Source: Aquipuribacter sp042466345 (GTDB lineage: Bacteria; Actinomycetota; Actinomycetes; Actinomycetales; JBBAYJ01). Taken from it: 64,000 nt of DNA. The stretch's first letter is position 1. Each line of letters opens with the position of its first letter. Shown piece after piece: positions 1-8,805 of the stretch. Where the stretch lies: contig NZ_JAXHCD010000001.1 of the NCBI RefSeq assembly GCF_042466345.1, forward strand, positions 3,286,001 to 3,350,000, given 5' to 3'. The notes under the pieces were generated by a model, which worked only from the letters and a program-made list of their open reading frames with translations, did no database searches and had not been told where the DNA came from. The position numbers and the translations under genes were made by a program.

Positions 1-885
1 GCGCGGCGGTCACGCGCCCGGTCGCTCGTCCTCGCTGCACTGATCCTCGTCGCCGTGGTCGTCCCGGCGCTGCTGGTCCGACCGGGGTCGGCTACCGACG
101 GCACGCTCGTGCAGACGGCTCTGGTGCTCGGTCTCGCCACCGCCCTCGGCGACGCGTTGCGACTGCACCGGGAGCAGCTCGCCGGCTACGTGGCCCGGGC
201 GGAACAGGCCGAGGCCTCCCGCGAGGCCGAGGCCCGGCGGCAGGTGACCGACGAGAGGCTCAGGTTCGCGAGGGACCTCCACGACGCGGTCGCTCACCAG
301 ATCGCGGTGATCAACCTGCACGCCGGAGCGGCCCAGCAGTCCCTGGCGCACCGCCCGGAGGCGGCGCAGCAGTCCCTCGCGATCATCCAGCAAGCGGCTC
401 GCGAGGTGCTGTCGGAGATCAACTCGCTGCTCACGTGGCTGCGCCACGAGGAGGACGGCGACGTCACCGCCGCAGCCGAGACCCCGGACGGCCACCGTGG
501 CCTCGCCGACGTCGGCCGCCTCGCCGACGCGATGACGGCAGCCGGGATGCCGGTGGACCTGGCGCAACGCGGACGGCCCGCCCGGCAACCGGCGCACATC
601 GACCACATCGCCTACCGAGTGGCCCGCGAGGCGCTGACCAACGCCTACAAGCACGGCGACCGTTCGCGCGCCACGCTGTCGATGACCTGGACGGCCGACT
701 CGTTGGTCATCGACTGCCGCAACCCCGTCGCGACGTCCTTGCCGGCCGGACCGCCGCGGGCAGGTCACGGTCTCACGGGGATGAAGGAGCTGGTCCGTAC
801 GGTCGGCGGAACCGTGGTCGCCGCAGCCACGGACGGCCGGCACCGGCTCGTCGTCACCCTCCCCCACCAGGAGCAGCCCACATGA
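1..885 (+). CDS. Two-component sensor histidine kinase, DesK/NarL-associated type (5' end outside window)
   Basis: The reading frame is open from base 1, so the true start lies upstream; 294 residues are visible. A hydrophobic segment at about residues 8-26 is probably the last membrane helix, followed by a charged linker. The HisKA_3 dimerisation box DLHDAVAHQ carries the phospho-acceptor His at visible residue 94. The HATPase domain shows the N-box around EALTNAYKH (Asn 214) and a glycine loop GHGLTGM near residue 256. This is the architecture of kinases that pair with LuxR-type response regulators, and such a regulator follows directly with an ATGA overlap. The sensed signal cannot be told because the sensor part is missing. 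Confidence 0.93.
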   Translation, partial: ARRSRARSLVLAALILVAVVVPALLVRPGSATDGTLVQTALVLGLATALGDALRLHREQLAGYVARAEQAEASREAEARRQVTDERLRFARDLHDAVAHQIAVINLHAGAAQQSLAHRPEAAQQSLAIIQQAAREVLSEINSLLTWLRHEEDGDVTAAAETPDGHRGLADVGRLADAMTAAGMPVDLAQRGRPARQPAHIDHIAYRVAREALTNAYKHGDRSRATLSMTWTADSLVIDCRNPVATSLPAGPPRAGHGLTGMKELVRTVGGTVVAAATDGRHRLVVTLPHQEQPT

Positions 886-1538
886 TCCGGATCGTCCTCG
901 TCGACGACCAGGCCCTCATCAGGACCGCCATCAACAGCATCCTGGCCGGCACCACGGACATCGTCGTCGTCGGCGAGGCGGACTCGGGTGAGACGGCCCT
1001 CCGGGTGACGCTCGACCAACGACCGGACGTCGTCCTGATGGACATCCGGATGCCGGCCGGAGACGGCATCCAGGCCACGCAGGCCATCGTCGCCCGCCCC
1101 GAGCTGGCGGGCACGCGTGTCCTCGTCCTCACCACCTTCGAGGACGACGACAACGTGGCCCGCGCCCTCACGGCAGGCGCCAGCGGGTTCATCGGCAAGG
1201 GCATCGACCCGACGCAGCTGGTCGACAGCATCCGTGCCGTCCACCGCGGCGACGCGCTGCTGTCGCCCACCGCGACGCGGAGCCTGATCAAGCGGTTCCT
1301 CGACGGCACCCGAAAGGACCACCGGTCCCAGCCGTCGGTGACGCTGGACCTGTTGACCAGCCGCGAGGTCGAGGTGCTCCGGCACGTCGGTCTCGGCGAG
1401 TCGAACGACGAGATCGCCGCGGTCCTGTTCATCAGCTCGGCCACGGTCAAGAGCCACATCAACCGGAGCATGGCCAAGCTCGGCGTCCACGACCGGGCAC
1501 AGCTGGTGGTCGCCGCGTACACGAACGGCCTCGTGTGA
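882..1538 (+). CDS. LuxR/NarL-family response regulator
   Basis: A 218-residue two-domain response regulator. The receiver has the acidic pair VDD near residues 7-9, the phospho-acceptor Asp 54 in LMDIRMP, and a C-terminal receiver region ending near residue 120. A LuxR helix-turn-helix follows, beginning LTSREVEVL and containing the recognition-helix pattern SSATVKSHI. The ATG at 882 overlaps the kinase stop codon, so the two are translationally coupled and very probably form one phosphorelay. Targets are unknown. No ABC or membrane genes follow directly, unlike many LiaRS/DesKR pairs. Confidence 0.95.
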   Translation: MIRIVLVDDQALIRTAINSILAGTTDIVVVGEADSGETALRVTLDQRPDVVLMDIRMPAGDGIQATQAIVARPELAGTRVLVLTTFEDDDNVARALTAGASGFIGKGIDPTQLVDSIRAVHRGDALLSPTATRSLIKRFLDGTRKDHRSQPSVTLDLLTSREVEVLRHVGLGESNDEIAAVLFISSATVKSHINRSMAKLGVHDRAQLVVAAYTNGLV

Positions 1539-1758
1539 GCGACGGCACGGCCTCGACGCCGGCGACGCGGCTCGGTGCCCGTGCTCCCCTCGCGAGGTGC
1601 CGAGGTCGGAGGCAGCTTGCCCCCGGGGTCCTGGCGAGCCGATGACTTCTGGCCCGAGGCGACGTCTCCACAGGTGGTAGGACGCGCGGGTCGCAACGGT
1701 ACCCGCACAGGAGCCACGGACAGGAGGCAGGAATGCGGGAGGACGCCGACCGCAGCAG

Positions 1759-2595
1759 GTGCAGCGCATGCTGAGGCACGTCACCCAGCACGTCCTCCTC
1801 CACCGGAGCGACCTGCTGAGGAACAACACCGTCGTGGTGCGGGGCCGATCGGGGGTGCTGCTGGTCGACCCCGGGATCACGAGCGCGGAGCTCGCGTGCC
1901 TCGTCGCCGACCTGCGCGACCTGGGCGAGACCGTCGCGGTGGGGTTCGCGACGCACCCCGACTGGGACCACGCGCTGTGGCACCCCGACCTGGGTGAGGT
2001 CCCCCGCCTGGCCACGGCCCGGTGCGCGGCGTTCCTGCGGGACCTGCGCGCGAAGCCCGACTGGCAGTCCCGCGTGGTCGAGGGCCTGCCCCCCGAGATC
2101 GCCGACCGGACGCCGACCGAGCTTTTCGGCCTGGTCACCGGGCTGCCCGACGGGACCACCCGGCTGCCCTGGGACGGCCCCGCCGTCCGCGTGGTCGAGC
2201 ACCCCGCCCACGCCACCGGCCACGCGGCGCTGCTGGTCGAGGAGGCCCGCGTCCTGGTCGCCGGCGACATGCTGTCCGACGTCCTCGTCCCCATGCTCGG
2301 CGACGACGGCGACCCGGTGTCGGCCTACCTCACCGGGCTGGACCTGCTCGAGGCGCTGGTCGACGACGTCGACGTCGTGGTCCCCGGGCACGGCTCGGTC
2401 GGCACCGCCGAGCAGCTGCGCGCCCGCCTGGCGCTGGACCGGACCTACGTGGAGGCCCTGCGGGACGGCCGGCCGGTGGACGACCCCCGCATCGGCGCGT
2501 CGGCCGAGCCGGGGTGGGAGTGGGTCGCTGACCTGCACGACGCGCAGGTCCGCTCCATCGCCGCCCGCGAAGGCCGCACACCGCGGACTCACTGA
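1759..2595 (+). CDS. Metallo-beta-lactamase-fold hydrolase with altered metal motif
   Basis: A 278-residue protein from the GTG, or 275 from the ATG at 1768; the ATG has the more plausible spacing to an AGCAGG stretch, so the start is uncertain. The fold is recognised from LLVDPG near the N-terminus, the metal motif, AGDML and VVPGHG. The usual HxHxDH motif reads HPDWDH, so the second His is Asp. The later ligands remain (HATGH, the Asp in AGDM, the His in PGHG). It may be a hydrolase with altered metal affinity; the substrate is unknown. A 13-codon reading frame with a good ribosome site starts at ATG 1733 and ends inside this gene's start; I do not call it a gene. The 220 bp before the gene hold no convincing promoter. 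Confidence 0.85.
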   Translation: MQRMLRHVTQHVLLHRSDLLRNNTVVVRGRSGVLLVDPGITSAELACLVADLRDLGETVAVGFATHPDWDHALWHPDLGEVPRLATARCAAFLRDLRAKPDWQSRVVEGLPPEIADRTPTELFGLVTGLPDGTTRLPWDGPAVRVVEHPAHATGHAALLVEEARVLVAGDMLSDVLVPMLGDDGDPVSAYLTGLDLLEALVDDVDVVVPGHGSVGTAEQLRARLALDRTYVEALRDGRPVDDPRIGASAEPGWEWVADLHDAQVRSIAAREGRTPRTH

Positions 2596-2905
2596 CGGGG
2601 GCCGGCCTCCACGCGCACGAGCAGCGACGCGACGACCGGCGTGAGCTGACGCCGGAGACCCCGCCCAAGCAGGAGCGCCCAGACCCATGCCGCCGGTCCG
2701 ACGAACGCGACCTCGTGCCGCACGTGACCGGAGCCGGCAGCGTCCGCTGCAGCCCCAGGCGGGCGCCGACCAGCGGCACCTCGTAGACGCAGCGCCTGCC
2801 CGGCTCGAACTCGGTGACCAGGAACGGGGACGTGCGACCGGACAGGTCCGTCACCGTGCCCCGGGCCCCGACGACGAAGGGGCCCTCCGGCTGCGACCTC
2901 GGCAT
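2589..2905 (-). pseudogene. Broken SRPBCC/polyketide-cyclase-like gene
   Basis: On the minus strand, the frame starting at ATG 2905 gives a typical SRPBCC middle (GPFVVGARGTVTDL, then SPFLVTEFEPGRR and YEVPLVGARL). It then loses homology near 2735. The other frame continues with HVRHEVAFVGPAAW and LLLGRGLRRQL, the usual family C-terminus, down to a stop at 2589. One frameshift around 2730-2740 therefore splits the domain. The first part is also missing: an in-frame TGA lies directly before the ATG, so the N-terminal strand and helices of the roughly 145-residue family are lost. Its 3' end overlaps the stop of the convergent hydrolase gene by 7 nt. A sequencing error could explain the shift but not the missing start. 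Confidence 0.65.
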
Positions 2906-2955
2906 TCACCGCGCGGACGCCTCCTGAGCCCGACCCGGGGCGGGTAAAGGCCAGC

Positions 2956-3474
2956 TCACGCCGCGTCGAGCCAGGCCCCGATCTGCTGCTGCACCTCGGC
3001 CCGTGGCGTGCGGGTCGTGTCCAGCACCCATCCCCGGGTCCGCAGCCACGGCTCCGCGGCCCGGTAGCGGGCGACGGCGTCCAGACGCCACTGCCGCGCA
3101 CCGGCCTCGACCTCGTCGGTCTCGATCCGGCGGCGCAGCTCCGGCTCCGCCACGTGCAGCAGGACGTGGCCCTGCACCACCCCGGCCGCCGCGACCCGCT
3201 CGAAGACCTCCTCGGCCCACGGACGGTGGAGCAGGCTCATCGGCGCCAGCAGGTCCCCGCCGTAGTGGGCCTGGAGCTGCACCGCGGTCTCGGCCACGAG
3301 CGCCCGCCAGGCCGGCCGGCTCTGGAAGTCGTCCACGGGCTCGACGATCAGGCGTCGCAGCAGGAACCCCACGAGCTCCGGGTCGAAGACCCGGGTGTCC
3401 GGCCGCGTGGCCGCACACCCCTCCGCCGCGGTCGTCTTGCCCGCGCCGAACGCGCCGTTCACCCACAGCAGCAT
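2956..3474 (-). CDS. P-loop nucleotide kinase-like ATPase (TmrB-like)
   Basis: A small 172-residue P-loop protein. The Walker A motif GAFGAGKT is at residues 7-14, almost at the N-terminus, as in TmrB/AAA_18-like NTPases and small-molecule kinases. A central strand HVLLHVAEPELRRRI and an arginine-rich lid (RQWRLDAVARY) follow, and it ends with DTTRTPRAEV, a common end of this family. There are no membrane segments. Likely role: phosphorylation or nucleotide-dependent handling of a small molecule; some relatives confer tunicamycin resistance, but the substrate cannot be told here. It lies 70 bp upstream of cinA on the same strand and could be cotranscribed with it. Confidence 0.8.
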   Translation of the reverse strand: MLLWVNGAFGAGKTTAAEGCAATRPDTRVFDPELVGFLLRRLIVEPVDDFQSRPAWRALVAETAVQLQAHYGGDLLAPMSLLHRPWAEEVFERVAAAGVVQGHVLLHVAEPELRRRIETDEVEAGARQWRLDAVARYRAAEPWLRTRGWVLDTTRTPRAEVQQQIGAWLDAA

Positions 3475-3544
3475 GTGTCCCCCGAGCAGCCTCCGACGCC
3501 AGGACGGGTTCGCCCGGTGCCCTTCCCCACGGAACCCGGCCGCC

Positions 3545-4825
3545 TCAGAGCAGCGACCGCAGCAGGTGCAGGCAGCTCGTCACCGTCCGGGCTCGCACCT
3601 GCGCACGCCCGCCGCCCAGCCGGAGCTCGCGGTGCTCGGTGCCGTCCGGGCCGGCCAGAGCGACGTGGACGAGGCCGACCGGCTTGCCGGGCCGGGCTCC
3701 CCCGGGCCCGGCGACACCCGTCACCGACACCGCCAGGGTGGTGCCGAAGCGGGCGCGGGCCCCGCGCGCCATGGCCACGGCCACCTGCTCGCTGACCGCC
3801 CCGTGGGCCGACAGCAGGTCCGCCGGGACGCCGAGCTCGGCCGTCTTGACCTGGTCGCGGTAGGCGACCACCCCGCCCACGAGGTAGTCGGAGGAACCCG
3901 GCAGGTCGGCGAGCCGGCCCGCCAGCAGCCCCGCGGTGCAGGACTCCGCCGTGGCGACGGTCCACCCGCGCGCCCGCAGCCCGGCGGCGACGACCTCGTC
4001 CAGGGTCGACCCGTCGGTGCTGTAGACGGCCGTCCCGAAGTGCTCCTGCAGCGACCCGACCAGCCGGGCGTACGCGGCGTCCGCCTCGGGCCGGAACCGG
4101 GTGACCACCTCGAGGTCGCCGTCGCGCAGGCAGGTCGTCACCTCCAGGCCCGCCCCCTCGAGCGGGCCGTGGTCGGACTCGTGCCCGCGCAGCAGGTCGG
4201 CCAGCTCCGCCTCGGGCAGGCCGGTGGCCCGGACGGTCTCCTGCCGCAGCGACACCGGCTCGCCGAGCCGCAGCGCCGCGGCGACCACCGGGTCGGTCAG
4301 GGCGGCCCGCCACATGGCCTGCAGCTCCGACGGCGGGCCGGGGAGCACCAGGACGGGCGGGCCGCCGGCGTCCCCCGGCAGCACCAGACCGGGAGCCGTG
4401 CCCACCGGCTCCAGCACCCGGGCCCCGGCCGGTACCAGCGCCTGCTTGCGGGTGCCCGCGACCATCCCGGGTGACGTGGCGCTCCAGCCGCGGGCGGTCG
4501 ACAACCGCGCCACCACCGCCGCGATCCGCCCCTGCAGCGCCTCGTCGACGACCGTCGGGCGGTCCAGGACGTCGGCGACCACCTGGACCGTCAGGTCGTC
4601 GGCGGTCGGGCCGAGCCCGCCGGTGGTCACCACGAGGTCGTGGCCGGCGCGCAGGTGGCGCAGCGCCGAGGCGAGGTCCTCGGGCCGGTCGCCCACGACG
4701 GTGACGGCGCCGATGTCGGCCCCCAGCTCGCGAAGCCGCTCGGCCAGCCACGGGCCGTTGGCGTCGGCCACCCGGCCGGTCAGCACCTCGGTGCCGGTGA
4801 CGAGGACTGCTGCTCTGGCACCCAT
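3545..4825 (-). CDS. cinA: CinA-family nicotinamide-nucleotide amidase
   Basis: A 426-residue protein of full family length. The N-terminal MoCF-like domain begins AAVLVTGTEVLTGRV and holds DANGPWLAERL and VTTGGLGPTADDLT. The C-terminal CinA amidase domain starts near residue 265 with ATAESCTAGLL, which carries the nucleophile Ser of the pyridine nucleotide deamidase, and ends with SVTGVAGPGG. Expected activity is deamidation of nicotinamide mononucleotide in NAD salvage, possibly with ADP-ribose pyrophosphatase activity from the first domain. The start ATG lies inside a possible 47-residue upstream membrane ORF. Confidence 0.95.
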   Translation of the reverse strand: MGARAAVLVTGTEVLTGRVADANGPWLAERLRELGADIGAVTVVGDRPEDLASALRHLRAGHDLVVTTGGLGPTADDLTVQVVADVLDRPTVVDEALQGRIAAVVARLSTARGWSATSPGMVAGTRKQALVPAGARVLEPVGTAPGLVLPGDAGGPPVLVLPGPPSELQAMWRAALTDPVVAAALRLGEPVSLRQETVRATGLPEAELADLLRGHESDHGPLEGAGLEVTTCLRDGDLEVVTRFRPEADAAYARLVGSLQEHFGTAVYSTDGSTLDEVVAAGLRARGWTVATAESCTAGLLAGRLADLPGSSDYLVGGVVAYRDQVKTAELGVPADLLSAHGAVSEQVAVAMARGARARFGTTLAVSVTGVAGPGGARPGKPVGLVHVALAGPDGTEHRELRLGGGRAQVRARTVTSCLHLLRSLL

Positions 4826-4923
4826 GCGGTGATCGTCCTACGCGCCCGGGCGCGCGGCACGGCGAGGACCGAGCCGAGCAGCATCCACGCCACCACGGCG
4901 ATCCACACCGGGTCGTCGGCCAC
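4780..4923 (-). CDS. Possible 47-residue single-pass membrane peptide overlapping cinA start
   Basis: On the minus strand a GTG at 4923 is preceded by GGAGG about 9 nt upstream. It opens 47 codons: a short acidic start (MADDPVW), one strongly hydrophobic helix (IAVVAWMLLGSVLAVP) and a basic tail (RARARR), the classic pattern of a small inner-membrane peptide. It runs through the first 46 bases of cinA in another frame. Translation might couple to cinA. There is no comparative evidence, so this is a candidate only. Confidence 0.4.
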   Translation of the reverse strand: MADDPVWIAVVAWMLLGSVLAVPRARARRTITAWVPEQQSSSPAPRC

Positions 4924-4976
4924 GGCGCACCACCTCCGAGGCGGCCAGCACGGCGCGGACCGGGTGCGCCGGGCCC

Positions 4977-5001
4977 GGGACCTAGGTCCCCGGACCGGTC
5001 C
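4977..5001. promoter_or_regulatory. DosR/DevR-like palindrome upstream of the flavodoxin gene
   Basis: GGGACCTAGGTCCC at 4977-4990 is a perfect 14-bp palindrome. Directly next to it GGACCGGTCC at 4992-5001 is a second palindrome built of the same half-sites (GGACC/GGTCC). Mycobacterial DevR boxes centre on GGGAC...GTCCC, so a NarL/DevR-type regulator responding to low oxygen or NO is a reasonable guess. The pair ends about 50 bp before the flavodoxin start codon. The regulator itself is not identified. Confidence 0.45.
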
Positions 5002-5050
5002 CGCCGCCGCCGCGAGGATGGCCGCGGGACGGCGAGGACGGGAGACGGAC

Positions 5051-5569
5051 GTGAGCACGCTGCTGGTCGTCGAGTCGATGTGGGGCAACACCCGGCAGGT
5101 CGCGCAGGCCGTCGCCGCGCAGCTCGGTGACGACGCCCGGGTCGTGGACGTGGCCGACGCACCCACGACCCTGCCGCCGGACGTCGACCTGCTCGTGGTG
5201 GGCGGGCCGACGCACGCGTTCTCGATGAGCCGGGCCCGCACGCGTCACGACGCCGCAGCCCAGGGCGCGCCGGTGGCCGGGCTCGACGTGGGCATCCGGG
5301 AGTGGCTGGACCGGTTGCCGGACCACGACCCGGTGGACGTGGCGACGTTCGACAGCCGGGTGGGGTCGATGCGCCACACCCCCGGATCGGCCGCGAAGGC
5401 GGCGGCGCGGCAGGTCCGGCGTCGTCACCTGGGCCGTGTCCTGGACACGCAGAGCTTCTACGTCGCCGGTTCGGCCGGCCCTCTGCTGGACGGCGAGCTG
5501 GAGCGGGCAGGCGCCTGGGGCCGGTCGCTGCTGGCGCAGCGGGACCGTCCGGGCCGACGCCGCCGCTGA
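5051..5569 (+). CDS. Flavodoxin domain protein
   Basis: A 172-residue flavodoxin-like protein from the GTG at 5051. The first strand and phosphate loop read LLVVESMWGNTRQVAQAV, matching the FMN phosphate-binding loop (Ser 9 to Thr 14). The second strand LLVVGGPTHAFSMSR holds an isoalloxazine-side loop. It ends in a basic arginine-rich tail. It resembles the stand-alone flavodoxins of actinobacteria often found with universal-stress or hypoxia genes. An electron-transfer or quinone-reducing role is likely, but the partner is unknown. The upstream DosR-like palindromes would fit induction in low oxygen (inference). Confidence 0.82.
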   Translation: MSTLLVVESMWGNTRQVAQAVAAQLGDDARVVDVADAPTTLPPDVDLLVVGGPTHAFSMSRARTRHDAAAQGAPVAGLDVGIREWLDRLPDHDPVDVATFDSRVGSMRHTPGSAAKAAARQVRRRHLGRVLDTQSFYVAGSAGPLLDGELERAGAWGRSLLAQRDRPGRRRR

Positions 5570-5652
5570 GCGCAGCCGCGCCGGGAGCGTGAACACGTCG
5601 GGGGGCGGGAGCGCCGGCGCGTGAGGGTGACACGCCTCACACCGGTCGGCGC

Positions 5653-5683
5653 TTGAGCCTGCCCTTGGGGCAGGGCTTCCCAT
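5653..5683 (+). promoter_or_regulatory. MerR-type promoter for the ABC exporter
   Basis: TTGAGC at 5653-5658 and TCCCAT at 5678-5683 are separated by 19 bp, the overlong spacer typical of MerR-activated promoters. The spacer carries the dyad CCTGCCC-TTG-GGGCAGG at 5658-5674. Transcription would start near 5690, about 58 nt before the ATPase ATG. A near-identical element lies in mirror orientation beyond the permease (7499-7529). No MerR gene is in the window, so the activator must be encoded elsewhere. Confidence 0.6.
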
Positions 5684-5747
5684 GGCCGTGGGGCACCGAC
5701 CGGTGACCTGTCCCACCGCCCTGAGGACCGCACGTGGAGCCGCCACC

Positions 5748-6704
<957 letters not shown>

Positions 6705-6723
6705 GAGAGACGAGGCCGCCACC

Positions 6724-7443
6724 ATGCTGCTCATCGCCCGCAGCGAGCTGCTGCAGCTCCTCCGCAACCGCGCCGTCCTGGTCGCGAGCCTGCTCATGCC
6801 CGTCGCCGCCGCGGTGTTCTTCATCGCGCAGCGCGACGTGTTCCAGCGCATCGGCAGCCTCGGCTACATCGGCGCCGTGATCCTGATGACCATCGCGGCG
6901 TTCACCCTGTACGCCACCACGGTCACGACGCTGGCCGCGCGACGCCAGAACCTGTTCCTCAAGCGGCTGCGCTCGACCGCCGCCGGGGACCGGTCGGTCC
7001 TGTCGGGCCTGCTGCTGCCGGTGAGCCTCATCTCGCTGCTGCAGGTCGTGGTGCTGCTGGGCGTGTTCGCCGCGCTGACCGGCACCCCGGCCCGGATCCC
7101 GCTGCTGCTGCTCGCCGTGGTGGCGACGTTCCTCATGATGCTCGCGCTCGGCGTGGCCACCGCCGGGGTGACCCGCTCCCCCGAGCACGCCCAGGTCACC
7201 ACCCTGCCCCTGAGCCTGGGCGTCATCGCCGTGGCCAACTGGGTGGCGATCACCGGTACCGAGGACCTGGGCCTGCTCAAGCGGCTGCTGCCCGGCGGGT
7301 CGGCCACCGAGCTGGTCGTGCAGGCGTGGAACGGGGGCACCCCGGTCGCCGACTCGCTGCTGCTGCTCGCCCCCACGGCGGGCTGGGTGGTCGTGGCCGT
7401 CGCCCTGGCCACCCGCATGTTCCGGTGGGAGCCACGCCGGTGA
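6724..7443 (+). CDS. ABC-2 type exporter, permease subunit
   Basis: A 239-residue integral membrane protein with about six helices: VLVASLLMPVAAAVFFI, LGYIGAVILMTIAAFTLY, then SLISLLQVVVLLGVFAAL, PLLLLAVVATFLMML, a segment near LSLGVIAVANWVAI, and a C-terminal helix near GWVVVAVALA. The Arg-rich loop FLKRLRSTAAGDRSVL between the second and third helices is the conserved coupling region of ABC-2 permeases. It forms the exporter with the preceding ATPase and ends 57 bp before the mirror-image MerR-type promoter, which points back into it. Confidence 0.93.
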   Translation: MLLIARSELLQLLRNRAVLVASLLMPVAAAVFFIAQRDVFQRIGSLGYIGAVILMTIAAFTLYATTVTTLAARRQNLFLKRLRSTAAGDRSVLSGLLLPVSLISLLQVVVLLGVFAALTGTPARIPLLLLAVVATFLMMLALGVATAGVTRSPEHAQVTTLPLSLGVIAVANWVAITGTEDLGLLKRLLPGGSATELVVQAWNGGTPVADSLLLLAPTAGWVVVAVALATRMFRWEPRR

Positions 7444-7498
7444 CCGGCAGCGGTGGCCGGTCGGGCCTGGTTCTCTCGGTTCCGGTGTCCACCCGACC

Positions 7499-7529
7499 AT
7501 CGGACGCCCTGCCCCGAGGGCAGGCTCAA
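7499..7529 (-). promoter_or_regulatory. Mirror-image MerR-type promoter downstream of the exporter
   Basis: Read on the minus strand, TTGAGC (7529-7524), a 19-bp spacer with the dyad CCTGCCC-TCG-GGGCAGG and TCCGAT (7504-7499) repeat the element at 5653-5683. The 24-bp core (7507-7530 against 5652-5675) differs at one base, and the weaker similarity continues past the -10. It points towards the 3' end of the permease, so a transcript from it would be antisense to the exporter. No gene on that strand starts nearby. Confidence 0.5.
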
Positions 7530-7596
7530 GCCGAGGCCGTTGTGGCCCGCCTCACACGGGCGGCGCACGTCCGGGCGACGTGAGCCGCCGGGCGGC

Positions 7597-8649
7597 TCAG
7601 CCGACCCACGCCTGCCTGAGCGAGGTCCACATGTCGTCGAACGCCCCCTCCATGCTGCACAGCACGACGAGGTTGACGCCCTGCTCCGGCGACCGGCTGA
7701 CGGCGCACTCCACCCCGGGGTCGCCGCCGCCGTGGCCGAAGCGGCCGTCGGGGGCCAGGTGCACGCCGTAGCCGCTGCGGTAGCCCGCGTCGCCCGTGTC
7801 CGCGTGCGGCTGCAGCAGCAGGTCCCGCAGCCCGCCCAGCAGGGTGCCGTCGTCGTAGGCGGTCAGGAAGCGGTCCAGGTCCCGGGCCGTCGCCAGCATC
7901 CCCCCGTCCCCGCCGCCGACCACGGGCACCCGGTAGACGTTGGAGCGCCAGGGCTCCTGCGGCGAGCGGCGCGGCAGATACCCCACGGCGACGTCGGGGT
8001 GCGCCTCGTCCAGGCGCAGGAAGCCGCTGGCCGTCATCCCGGCGGGCACCAGGACCCGCTCCTGCACCAAGTCGGCGAACGGCTGGCCGGTCAGCTCCTC
8101 CAGGACCAGCGCCAGCAGAACGAAGCCGGCGTTGCAGTACTGGTACCGGACCCCGGGGGCCCGGTCCGGCGGGAGGTCGGCGAACATCGGCAGGAAGTCG
8201 TCGGGCCGCTCCATCCGGTAGCTGGGCCGGTCGTCCCACAGGGCGCCGTAGTCCTCGCAGTACCGCGGGTGGTCCTCGTCCTCCTCGCAGTAGTCGGCGA
8301 TCCCGGAGGTGTGGCAGAGCAGGTGGTGCACGGTGACGTCGCCGCGCAGGGTCGAGGGCCGGCGCGACGGCGGCAGGAGGTCCACGACGGGTCGGTCCAG
8401 GCCCGTCAGCAGGTCCCGCCGCAGCAGGTCGACCGTCGCCACCGCCGTCATCATCTTGGTCACCGAGGCCAGCCCGAACCGGGTGCGGGACGTGACCGGG
8501 GTGCCCGTGGCCCGGTCCGCCGGGCCGTAGCAGCCCTCGAGCAGCGTGCGTCCCCGCTGGGTCAGCAGCACCGTCCCGGCCAGGTCGCGCCGGTCCACCC
8601 AGGACCGGAACGTCGAGTCGAGCCGCTGCAGGGTCTCGTCGTCGAGCAT
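7597..8649 (-). CDS. Serine hydrolase, class C beta-lactamase fold
   Basis: A 350-residue cytoplasmic-looking protein (no signal peptide) of the Beta-lactamase (PF00144) family. The catalytic SxxK is SVTK at 62-65, the YxN motif is YCN at 171-173, and the third box is GHGG with His 306. The start ATG at 8649 gives the family's usual N-terminus. A D-aminopeptidase, esterase or peptidase activity is expected; the substrate is unknown. Transcribed divergently from the alpha/beta hydrolase gene across a 156-bp gap. Confidence 0.9.
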   Translation of the reverse strand: MLDDETLQRLDSTFRSWVDRRDLAGTVLLTQRGRTLLEGCYGPADRATGTPVTSRTRFGLASVTKMMTAVATVDLLRRDLLTGLDRPVVDLLPPSRRPSTLRGDVTVHHLLCHTSGIADYCEEDEDHPRYCEDYGALWDDRPSYRMERPDDFLPMFADLPPDRAPGVRYQYCNAGFVLLALVLEELTGQPFADLVQERVLVPAGMTASGFLRLDEAHPDVAVGYLPRRSPQEPWRSNVYRVPVVGGGDGGMLATARDLDRFLTAYDDGTLLGGLRDLLLQPHADTGDAGYRSGYGVHLAPDGRFGHGGGDPGVECAVSRSPEQGVNLVVLCSMEGAFDDMWTSLRQAWVG

Positions 8650-8805
8650 GTGGCCACTGTCCCAGCCGCCCTGCCGACGGACCAGCGGTTGTGCCGGCAG
8701 CGGCCGGCGGCGCGGACCGTGGCGCACCGCGGACGACGGCGCCATGCTGGGCCGCACGGCCCGGCCGACGGCCCGGCCGACGGCCCGGAGGCGGAGGTGG
8801 TGGCG

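Noticed and set aside
1639..1646. GCCGATGA, possible third sigma-28-like promoter before the metallo-hydrolase
   Set aside because: No CTCAAG or similar box 15 bp upstream.
1733..1774. 13-codon leader peptide before the metallo-hydrolase
   Set aside because: Good ribosome site, but the codons are unremarkable, there is no attenuator hairpin, and it may only be a by-product of the start region.
5682..5747. ATG 5682 as the start of the exporter ATPase
   Set aside because: It lies inside the predicted -10 box; ATG 5748 fits the family and the leader length.
7453..8805. Plus-strand frame upstream of the alpha/beta hydrolase
   Set aside because: It is open only because it is antisense to the serine hydrolase. 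The GTG at 8806 has the ribosome site and family start.
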